A stretch of DNA of 64,000 bases, from contig JAJPIF010000004.1 of the NCBI GenBank assembly GCA_021324885.1, positions 62,001 through 126,000 of the forward strand. Direction: 5' to 3'. How positions within the stretch are numbered: the first letter of the stretch is position 1; each line of letters opens with the position of its first letter. This DNA is from Pseudomonadota bacterium. GTDB lineage: Bacteria; Desulfobacterota; Binatia; Binatales; Binataceae. This document shows positions 54,344-61,373 of the stretch, piece by piece. Below the pieces are notes generated by a model. The model ran no database searches, had not been told where the DNA came from, and worked only from the letters and a program-made list of their open reading frames with translations. A program made the translations under genes and the position numbers.

Positions 54344-55747
54344 ATGGCGAAGCAACCGCTGGGCAGGCTTGATCATATCGGGATCGCGGTCAGGAGCATC
54401 GATCAGGCGCGCAAGTTCTTCGAAGAAATCCTCGGCGCGCGCTTTCTGCATGAATCCGCGCGCCCCGAGGACGGCTTTCGCGTCGTCAACTTCGAACTGA
54501 ACAACGTCATCATCGAATTGATCGAGCCCGTCGGCGAAGATTCCTTCGTCCGGAAATTCATCGACAAACGCGGCGAGGGGATGCATCATCTCACCTTCAA
54601 CGTCCCCGACGCGCGCGAGCGGGTAGCGCAACTGAAAGCTCAGGGAGTGCGGATCGTGGACGAGCGCGAATGGCCCGATTCGTTCGAGGCCTTCATCTCG
54701 CCACGCTCTTCACATGGAGTGCTGATCCAGATCGGGTCGGGCTTTCCGACTCTGTCCGACCATCCGCAATGGTACGCCAAACGCGACCAAGCATCCGATG
54801 GCGCAAACGGAGGCGATTCAATGAATACCGCCGAGGAAATTGAACAGCTCAGACTGGTGGCCGAAATTTCAGGACTCAAACCGCCGAAGGTCGTTCTGCC
54901 GGACGAAGGCGACGTCATCGTCGAGCACTTCCGATTGCATTACCTGGATTGGGGCCGTCCCGGACCCGGAGCGGGCGACGTCCTGTTTCTGCACGGCGGC
55001 GGGCTGAACGCACACACGTGGGACGTGGTCAGCCTGATGCTGCGGACGCGCTACCGTTGCGTCGCGCTGGACCAGCGCGGGCACGGCAACAGCGAATGGT
55101 CGCCCGGCTGCGACTATGCCATGGCCAGCCATCTGCGCGACATCGAAGGCTTTGTCGCCCAGATGAAACTGCGCCGTCCGGTGCTGGTCGGGCAGTCGAT
55201 GGGCGGGATCAACGCGATCAACTACGCGTCGCGCCATAGCGAGGAGATGGCGGGTCTGGTGGTGGTCGATGTCGGACCGGAGATCATCGCGGCCGGCGGC
55301 GCGCGCATCCGCGACTTTATCGCCGCACCGCAACTGGACTCGCCCGAGGAGTTCCTCCAACGGGCGACCAAATTTAACCCGCTGCGCGACCCGCGCATCC
55401 TGCGCCGCAGCCTCTATTACAATCTGCGCCAGCTTCCCAACGGCAAATGGACCTGGAAACATGACACGCGACGCACGGTCGAGAGCCAGGGTGAAGACAT
55501 GGCGCGCGCCGCGGCCCACCGCGCCGAGGAATTGTGGCAGGCGGTGCCGCGCATCAAGTGTCCCACGATGGTGGTACGCGGGGCGCTAAGCGACGTGATT
55601 TCCGACACGCAAGCGGAGAAATTCGCCAAGGCGCTGCCCAACGGGCGATTTGTGCGCGTCGAGAAAGCCGGGCACAACGTTCAGGGCGACAATCCCGCCG
55701 GACTGCTCGCCGTGCTCGAGCCGTTTTTGGAAGAAGTAACCGCGTAG
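54344..55747 (+). CDS. VOC (glyoxalase/epimerase) - alpha/beta hydrolase fusion
   Basis: Two domains in one 467-residue chain. Residues 1-150 are a vicinal-oxygen-chelate domain like methylmalonyl-CoA epimerase: LDHIGIAVRSIDQARKFFEEILGA with the first His ligand, NNVIIELIEPV with Glu, GMHHLTFNV with the second His, and SSHGVLIQIG. Residues about 185-465 are an alpha/beta hydrolase: VLFLHGGGLNAHTWD, DQRGHGNSEWS, nucleophile elbow GQSMGG (Ser near residue 286), and KAGHNV with the catalytic His. The linker contains DSMNTAEE, where an internal start may exist. The fusion suggests successive steps on one substrate. It lies 38 bases after the GST. Confidence 0.87.
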   Translation: MAKQPLGRLDHIGIAVRSIDQARKFFEEILGARFLHESARPEDGFRVVNFELNNVIIELIEPVGEDSFVRKFIDKRGEGMHHLTFNVPDARERVAQLKAQGVRIVDEREWPDSFEAFISPRSSHGVLIQIGSGFPTLSDHPQWYAKRDQASDGANGGDSMNTAEEIEQLRLVAEISGLKPPKVVLPDEGDVIVEHFRLHYLDWGRPGPGAGDVLFLHGGGLNAHTWDVVSLMLRTRYRCVALDQRGHGNSEWSPGCDYAMASHLRDIEGFVAQMKLRRPVLVGQSMGGINAINYASRHSEEMAGLVVVDVGPEIIAAGGARIRDFIAAPQLDSPEEFLQRATKFNPLRDPRILRRSLYYNLRQLPNGKWTWKHDTRRTVESQGEDMARAAAHRAEELWQAVPRIKCPTMVVRGALSDVISDTQAEKFAKALPNGRFVRVEKAGHNVQGDNPAGLLAVLEPFLEEVTA

Positions 55748-55772
55748 ACGACGACTGCGGCGAGGATTCCAA

Positions 55773-56497
55773 ATGGATATCGGCAAAGAACTCCTGCTGG
55801 AAATGTATCGCCGGATGCAGCGCATCCGGCAGTTCGAACTCAAGCTCAAGGACCTCAGCATCGGCAGCGAAATTCCCGGCTTCATCCATCTTTCGATCGG
55901 CGAGGAGGCCAGCGCCGTCGGTATCTGCACGGCCTTGCGCGCCACCGACCGCATCACCTCGACCCATCGCGGCCACGGCCATCTGATCGCCAAAGGCGGA
56001 GAACTCAAGCGGATGCTCGCGGAGATCTTCGGCAAGCGCACAGGCTACTGCAAGGGCAAGGGCGGCTCGATGCATATCGTGGACTATTCGCTGGGAATCC
56101 TTGGTGCCAACGGCATCGTCGGCGGCGGCATCCCGATCGCGACCGGATCGGCGCTCGCCGCCAAAGTGACCAAGCGTCGGAGGCGGTGGCGCGCGCACGC
56201 AACGGCGAAGGGCCGACGCTGCTGGAATGCCGCACCTACCGATGGGAAGGGCACGTCGTCGGCGAGGGCGCATTCGGCGGCAGGCCGTACCGCAGCGAAG
56301 AGGAACTCAACGCCTGGAAGGCGCGATGCCCGATCCTGCAATTTGAAAAGCGGATGCTCCAATCCGGCCGCATCAGCCGCGAGGAGATGGATCGGATCGC
56401 CGCGCAGACCCAGATCGAACTGGAGGCGGCGGTCGAATTCGCGCGCACCAGCCCGCTGCCCGACCCCGCCGAGGCCGCGGCGGACGTTTACGCATAA
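55773..56497 (+). pseudogene. Dehydrogenase E1 alpha subunit with internal deletion and frameshift
   Basis: Thiamine-diphosphate E1 alpha of a pyruvate/acetoin-type 2-oxoacid dehydrogenase. The first 134 codons are normal: MYRRMQRIRQFELKLKD, GFIHLSIGEEASAVGICTAL, TSTHRGHGHLIAKG, GKGGSMHI, GGGIPIATGSALAAK. At about 56175 the sequence jumps into another frame at EAVARARNGEGPTLLECRTYRWEGHVVGEG, which belongs about 100 residues later in the family, and then runs to a normal C-terminus at 56497. The lost part contains the GDG...N thiamine diphosphate site, so the product cannot work as drawn. It is either a real deletion or a misassembly. Confidence 0.85.
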
Positions 56498-56509
56498 GGA
56501 GCGACCGTC

Positions 56510-57478
56510 GTGGCGAGAATCACTTTTATCCAGGCGATCTTCGACGGGCTCATCGAAGAGATGGAGCGCGACCCGCTGACCTTCGTGCTGGGTCTGGACG
56601 TGACGCGCGGCACCTTCGGACGCGCTGCCGGATTCTTCGAGCGCTTCGGCCCCGAACGGATCCTCGACATGCCATTGTCGGAGGCGGGATTCGTCGGCGC
56701 GGCAGTTGGCGCCGCGATGGCGGGGACGCGTCCGATCTGCGAGGTCCAGTTCGCGTCGTTCTTCTATTGCGCCTTCGACCAGCTGTGCAATCAGGCGGCC
56801 AAACTGCGCTACATGTCCGGCGGGCAGGTGCGCCTGCCGATCACGTTCCGCACGCGCTGCGGCGCAGTCGGTGGAGCAGCGGCGCAGCATTCAGAAACCG
56901 TTTACCCGCAGCTCCTCAGCGTTCCCGGTCTCAAGCTGGTGATGCCTTCGGGACCGGCCGACGCCAAGGGCCTGCTCAAAAGCGCGATTCGCGACGACAA
57001 TCCCGTGGTGGTGTTCGAGCATCTGGCGCTGGGCGGCGCGCGCGAAGAAGTGCCCGAAGGCGAACATCTGGTGCCGCTGGGCAAGGCGGCGGTCAAGCGC
57101 GAGGGCAAGGACGCCACCGTAATCGCGATCGGCGCGATGGTGCCCAAGGCGATCGCGCTGGCACAGCGCCTGGAGGCGGAGGGAATCAGCCTTGAAGTGA
57201 TCGATCCGCGCACGCTCATCCCGCTGGACGAAGAGGCGATTCTTGCTTCGGTGGCGAAAACCAATCGCGTCGTGATCGCCGACGAAGCGCATCTGCACGG
57301 CAGCGCGGCATCCGACATTGGCTGCATGATCGCGGAGAAGGGCTTCGACTACCTCGACGCGCCAATCAAAAGAGCGACGGCAATCGACGCGCCCGTACCC
57401 TTCAGTCCGCCGCTGGAAAAGGCGGTAATCCCCGGAGAAGCCGCAATCGAGCGGGCGCTGCGCGAAATTTTAGGGTAG
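56510..57478 (+). CDS. Dehydrogenase E1 component beta subunit
   Basis: Beta subunit of a pyruvate/acetoin-type E1, 322 residues. RITFIQAIFDGLIEEMERDP, GRAAGFFERFGPERILDMPLSEAGFVGAAVGAAMAGTRPICEVQFASFFYCAFDQLCNQAAKLRYMSGGQ carries the thiamine-activating Glu in LSEAG; the C-terminal transketolase domain has VEVIDPRTLIPLD-like segment LEVIDPRTLIPLDEEAIL. Frame and length are intact, unlike the alpha gene before it. GTG start with AAGGAG eight bases upstream. No E2 or E3 gene is in the window. Confidence 0.9.
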   Translation: MARITFIQAIFDGLIEEMERDPLTFVLGLDVTRGTFGRAAGFFERFGPERILDMPLSEAGFVGAAVGAAMAGTRPICEVQFASFFYCAFDQLCNQAAKLRYMSGGQVRLPITFRTRCGAVGGAAAQHSETVYPQLLSVPGLKLVMPSGPADAKGLLKSAIRDDNPVVVFEHLALGGAREEVPEGEHLVPLGKAAVKREGKDATVIAIGAMVPKAIALAQRLEAEGISLEVIDPRTLIPLDEEAILASVAKTNRVVIADEAHLHGSAASDIGCMIAEKGFDYLDAPIKRATAIDAPVPFSPPLEKAVIPGEAAIERALREILG

Positions 57479-57862
57479 TGAAAGAAGTGGGGAAAAGAGA
57501 ATTGAGAAGAGGGGAGACAGATAGAAAAGCCCCTGCCCGGCGCATTTCCTGATTCAAATCCGGGCAGCGTTAATCTGGCAACGTCCCCGGCTGAACCATT
57601 TTTTCAACCTCGTTGCGATCTTCCTTTTCCGACTTCCCATCCGCTTTCTCGTTTCTCCGTCCTGCGCGGAAGCCGCGTCGGCAGGGGCGGCATTTTCCCC
57701 TGAGTTCTTCAATCTTGTTTTCTTGTCGGCAAAAAAATTGCAGAATCGGTTAAATTTCATTGGCTTTCGTGGACTTCAGACCGATCAAAAATCGGTGTAC
57801 AAAATGGACTCGTTTGGTTTTTTTCCTTAAAGTGGCCTGACCCGCTCATCCAGGAGGGAAAA
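57479..57862. repeat. Long gap with purine/pyrimidine mirrored element, copy 3
   Basis: A purine-rich run follows the E1 beta stop (57479-57530, e.g. GGGGAAAAGAGAATTGAGAA), and a pyrimidine-rich run lies at 57606-57660 (e.g. CTTCCTTTTCCGACTTCCC). Between them CTGCCCGG (57533-57540) pairs with CCGGGCAG (57560-57567). The same layout is seen at 4728-4856 and 23375-23482. The remaining AT-rich 150 bases precede the DUF1329 gene and probably hold its promoter. No gene is supported here. Confidence 0.5.
57780..57796. promoter_or_regulatory. Inverted repeat upstream of the DUF1329 gene
   Basis: ACCGAT and ATCGGT flank CAAAA, 67 bases before the ATG at 57863. The size suits a dimeric repressor or activator. 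Confidence 0.35.
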
Positions 57863-59224
57863 ATGAGGGTAGTGAAAAATGGGGAATTTGTAACGGGACT
57901 GGTGATTGCTTTTGCACTTATGATTTTCGCGCCGGTTGCAGTTTTTGCGCAGCAGGCCGCCACCGAGAGTTTCAACCGGGCCGCCTACAACACTTTGGCG
58001 GATGCCACCTCCACGCAAACCATCCCGGACGGAACGCGCATCACTGCGCAAAATTGGCAGCAGTACCAGCAGTATCTGTCGCTGGCGATGAGGGCGTTTT
58101 TCAGCGGCAAGTATTTCTGGCACGCCGAACCGGATTTCTATATCGAGGTCGGACCCACGCGGCCGCTGGCGCCCCCGCTTGAGTACCGCCAGGATACCGA
58201 GAAGTACAGCCAGTCCGCCAAACTGGTACCGGTGGGCGAGGGCGCCTACACGGTCCAGGGCTACGTCGCGGGCCAGCCTTTCCCGGATGTGGAGGGGCCG
58301 AACAAGGCCGAGAAAATTCTCTACAATGCGTATTATCAGTACGCGCCGGCGGTTTTATGGAACACCTGGCCCGGATTCCAGATCGACAAATACATGGACA
58401 TTAACCCGGCCGTGAGCCAGATCATTTATTTCAATTTGGCGCATAACAGCGACCCCGGTTACCCTCGCGCCAATCCGGCGGGCCACGGATATTTTTACAG
58501 CGAATGGGTTCAACAATTACTGCCCGAGCAGTCGAAATACCAGACGGCGTTGATCCTGCTGCCTGACAATCCCGCCCGCGGCCAGGAGCTTTATGTCTTT
58601 CTGCCCTCGCTGCGCCGCTCGCTGCGTTTGTCCGCGTCGGCCCGATGCGCCCCGATTGCCGGCACCGACTGGGCCAACGACGACTCCAAGGACGGCATGA
58701 ACCGCATCCCCACCGAGTTTAATGCCGACCTGATCGGCGAGAAGAAAATCCTCGCCCTGGTCCATGAAAACGGCAAGCTGCGCGGCGATCCGGCCAACTT
58801 CTACACCGGACATTCCGCGCCCTTTCACAAGGCGGTAACCGGCAAATGGGAACTGCGCGACGTCTGGGTGATCGACGAAGTGCCGAAGCCCTCGATGGTC
58901 AACGGATATTGCTATTCGCACGACGTGTTTTATATCGACAAGGAACTGTACGCGGTCCTGCAGAACGAATACTACGATCGTTCGGGCAAGTTGTGGAAAA
59001 TCCAGATCAGCAACCGCACTCAGGATCCGGTGCGGGGATTTAAGGAAAGCAGCATCACGATTCCCGCCGGAGATGAGCCGGTCTGGATTTACGACCTCCA
59101 GAATTCGCACCTGAGCTACGCTTATCCGCGCGGATTCACCAAGGTTGACGACGAAGTCCCGGCGCAATTGCGCGACATCTCGGTCTATGCGCTGCCCAGC
59201 GGATTGACGCAGATAATGCGCTGA
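57863..59224 (+). CDS. DUF1329 family exported protein
   Basis: Exported protein of 453 residues. A signal peptide covers about residues 1-31 (FVTGLVIAFALMIFAPVAVFAQQ). The mature part shows DUF1329 features: VFLPSLRRSLRLSASARCAPIAGTDWANDDSKDGMN near residue 247, ALVHENGKLRG, WELRDVWVIDEVPK and YCYSHDVFYIDKELYAVLQNEYYDRSGKLWKI. These proteins are related to outer-membrane lipoprotein carriers and often lie with RND exporters and DUF1302 proteins in steroid or hydrocarbon-using bacteria; the molecular role is unproven. GGAGGG lies five bases before the ATG. A strong terminator follows. Confidence 0.83.
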   Translation: MRVVKNGEFVTGLVIAFALMIFAPVAVFAQQAATESFNRAAYNTLADATSTQTIPDGTRITAQNWQQYQQYLSLAMRAFFSGKYFWHAEPDFYIEVGPTRPLAPPLEYRQDTEKYSQSAKLVPVGEGAYTVQGYVAGQPFPDVEGPNKAEKILYNAYYQYAPAVLWNTWPGFQIDKYMDINPAVSQIIYFNLAHNSDPGYPRANPAGHGYFYSEWVQQLLPEQSKYQTALILLPDNPARGQELYVFLPSLRRSLRLSASARCAPIAGTDWANDDSKDGMNRIPTEFNADLIGEKKILALVHENGKLRGDPANFYTGHSAPFHKAVTGKWELRDVWVIDEVPKPSMVNGYCYSHDVFYIDKELYAVLQNEYYDRSGKLWKIQISNRTQDPVRGFKESSITIPAGDEPVWIYDLQNSHLSYAYPRGFTKVDDEVPAQLRDISVYALPSGLTQIMR

Positions 59225-59249
59225 CGCGACGCGCCGCTTCGGCGCTTGT

Positions 59250-59290
59250 CCCCTCCATCGCCGCATTGGTGATGGAGGGGACCTTTTTTT
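59250..59290 (+). terminator. Rho-independent terminator of the DUF1329 gene
   Basis: CCCCTCCATC (59250-59259) pairs perfectly with GATGGAGGGG (59271-59280) around an 11-base loop and is followed by ACC and seven T. Confidence 0.9.
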
Positions 59291-59463
59291 AAACCGGCCG
59301 GGCGGCTGTATTTAGCCCTGGCCGGCGTTGTCAGACCGTGTTGCACTGCGTGCGGTACCGGCTTATGTTGGCGGAGGTCCCGGGGCGTGCGTTGCGGACT
59401 GTTCGCCGGCGCCGCCGCGCAACCACAAGCCCACCGTAAATCGTGGCCACGGAGGATTTCACA

Positions 59464-59925
59464 TTGCGTAACACCGGACATTACGCGACGCTCGAGACTG
59501 AACGCGGAGCGATCGTGATCGAACTCTATCCTGAAACCGCGCCCAAAACCGTTGCCAACTTCGAAAAACTGGTTAACCAGGGTTTTTACAACAACCTGAC
59601 TTTCCATCGCGTGGTGCCAGGTTTCGTGGTCCAGGGCGGCGATCCGCAGGGCAACGGCACCGGTGGTCCCGGCTATGACGTGGAGGGCGAGATCAAGCCC
59701 GGCGAGAAACATCTGCGCGGCACCGTCGCCACCGCGCGCACCGGCGATGAGGTCAATCCGCAGCGCCGCAGCAGCGGCAGCCAGTTCTATATCTGCCTCG
59801 AGCCGCAGCCTGGACTTGACGGCCAGTACACCATCTTCGGACAGGTCATCCACGGGATGGAAGTGGTGGACAAGATCCGGCGCGGCGACCGCATGAACAA
59901 GGTTTCGCTGTCGGACAAGGCGTAA
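59464..59925 (+). CDS. Cytoplasmic cyclophilin-type peptidyl-prolyl isomerase
   Basis: Catalyses cis-trans isomerisation of Xaa-Pro bonds. The 153-residue protein has the bacterial cyclophilin core: ETERGAIVIELYPETAPKTVANFEKLVNQGFYNNLTFHRVVPGFVVQGGDP with the catalytic Arg in FHR, GTVATAR and SSGSQFYICLEPQPGLDGQYTIFGQV. The start is taken as TTG 59464 because GGAGG lies eight bases upstream and the paralogue at 59987 begins its domain at the matching residue; GTG 59443 is the alternative. No signal peptide, so cytoplasmic. Confidence 0.9.
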   Translation: MRNTGHYATLETERGAIVIELYPETAPKTVANFEKLVNQGFYNNLTFHRVVPGFVVQGGDPQGNGTGGPGYDVEGEIKPGEKHLRGTVATARTGDEVNPQRRSSGSQFYICLEPQPGLDGQYTIFGQVIHGMEVVDKIRRGDRMNKVSLSDKA

Positions 59926-59986
59926 ACCCTCAAACAGGCTCTCCGCCTGTCACGCCCGAGCGGCTCAAACCCGAAAGAAGACAAGG

Positions 59987-60547
59987 ATGAGGAACAAAGG
60001 TTGGCTGGTTTTGGTATTCGTGCTGGTGGCGCTGGCGGCGGCCGCCCCGGTATTGGCGCAGTCGAGCAATTCCGACGGCTTGCCGATGCGCCATACGGGT
60101 CACTACGCGATCGTCCAGACCGAACGCGGCACATTCGTGATTGAATTGTATCCGCAGGTCGCGCCAAAAACGGTCGCGAATTTCGAAAAACTGGTTAACC
60201 AGGGTTTTTACAACAACCTGACTTTCCATCGCGTGGTGCCGGGTTTCGTGGTCCAGGGCGGCGATCCGAGGGGCGACGGCACCGGTGGTCCGGGTTACGA
60301 GATTCCGGCCGAGATCAACCCCAACGAGAAACATCTGCGCGGCACCGTGGCGACCGCGCGCACCAGCGACCGAGTCAATCCCGAGCGCAGGAGCAGCGGC
60401 AGCCAGTTTTACATCTGCCTGGAGCCGCAGCCCGAACTGAACGGCAAGTACACGATTTTCGGGGGAGTGGTTAAAGGCATGAACGTGGTCGACCAGATCA
60501 AGGTCGGCGATCACATGGAAAAGATTACGCTCTCCAACAAGGCCTGA
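59987..60547 (+). CDS. Exported cyclophilin-type peptidyl-prolyl isomerase
   Basis: Paralogue of the gene before it with an added signal peptide (MRNKGWLVLVFVLVALAAAAPVLAQ, cleavage near residue 25), so periplasmic. 186 residues; same core with FHRVVPGFVVQGGDP and SSGSQFYICLEPQPELNGKYTIFGG. A stretch of 87 bases is identical to the first copy except for one base, while flanking parts differ, which suggests gene conversion. It lies 61 bases downstream of the first copy. Confidence 0.92.
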   Translation: MRNKGWLVLVFVLVALAAAAPVLAQSSNSDGLPMRHTGHYAIVQTERGTFVIELYPQVAPKTVANFEKLVNQGFYNNLTFHRVVPGFVVQGGDPRGDGTGGPGYEIPAEINPNEKHLRGTVATARTSDRVNPERRSSGSQFYICLEPQPELNGKYTIFGGVVKGMNVVDQIKVGDHMEKITLSNKA

Positions 60548-60560
60548 GGGACAAATTATA

Positions 60561-61289
60561 ATGGCGACATTCGGAAGCGGGCACCGCAACGGGCCCCACT
60601 TCACCATCGACCTTCATCTCCACACCAGCCGCGGCAGTTCCGATTCCAACGTGTCACCGCAACAGGTGATCGAGCGGGCGCGCGAAATCGGAATCAGCGC
60701 GGTCTGTATCACCGAACACGATCACATCTGGGATGTGCAGGAGGTCATGGACCTCGCCGCGCAGGCCGGGGTGGTGTTGCTGCGCGGGATGGAGGTCACG
60801 ACCGAAATCGGCCACGTGGGGGCCTTCGGCCTCGATCGCTACGTTGGCGGAATTTACCGGCTCAAGGAGCTGCGCCGCGTCGCCGACGAATGCGGCGGCT
60901 TGCTGATTGCCAATCATCCGTTCCGCTACAAACTCGACCCCAAGCTCACCTTCTTCAACAACCATGACGAGCCCTTCGACGCCAATGACGTGAACACGGC
61001 GGCGGAGCAGATGGTTTTCTCGATGGTGGACGCGGTCGAAGTGCTCAACGGTTGTTGTTCGGAAGAGGAAAATCGATTTGCGCTGCAGGTGGCGCGCGCG
61101 CTGGGTCTGGCCGAGGTCGGCGGCTCGGACTCCCATTCGGTCGATTCCGTTGGTTGCGTCTGCACCGTGCTGGATGCGCCGGCGCTGACCGAGCGGGCGC
61201 TGATCGATGCGATCAAGGCGCGCCGCAGCCGCGCCGGCCGCGGTCTGCTGGAGGACGGCAACATCGTGTTGTTCGGCGCCGCGGCTTAG
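60561..61289 (+). CDS. PHP domain phosphoesterase
   Basis: Metal-dependent hydrolase of 242 residues with the PHP motifs: DLHLHTSRGSSDSN near residue 17 (HxH), ITEHDHIWD near residue 49 (EHD), GMEVTTEIGHVGAFGL near residue 75, IANHPFR near residue 114 and GGSDSH near residue 191. The substrate is not known; relatives hydrolyse nucleotides or phosphorylated sugars. It follows the exported cyclophilin by 13 bases, so may be co-transcribed. Confidence 0.85.
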   Translation: MATFGSGHRNGPHFTIDLHLHTSRGSSDSNVSPQQVIERAREIGISAVCITEHDHIWDVQEVMDLAAQAGVVLLRGMEVTTEIGHVGAFGLDRYVGGIYRLKELRRVADECGGLLIANHPFRYKLDPKLTFFNNHDEPFDANDVNTAAEQMVFSMVDAVEVLNGCCSEEENRFALQVARALGLAEVGGSDSHSVDSVGCVCTVLDAPALTERALIDAIKARRSRAGRGLLEDGNIVLFGAAA

Positions 61290-61335
61290 AGTACTGCGCC
61301 AGGCTGCGTCCTGGTTGAGGCCTTTTCATCACGGT

Positions 61336-61364
61336 TTGTTACAATGGGAAGGTTGCGATAAGAT
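61336..61364 (+). promoter_or_regulatory. Possible promoter for ptsP
   Basis: TTGTTA and TAAGAT are spaced by 17 bases. The -10 element ends nine bases before the GTG start at 61374, so transcription from it would give a nearly leaderless mRNA; this agrees with the absence of a ribosome binding site. Confidence 0.4.
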
Positions 61365-61373
61365 AGCCCTGCC

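Noticed and set aside
57533-57567. T-arm-like GATTCAAATC suggesting a tRNA
   Set aside because: No matching acceptor, D or anticodon arms; the bases form the loop of a simple CTGCCCGG hairpin.
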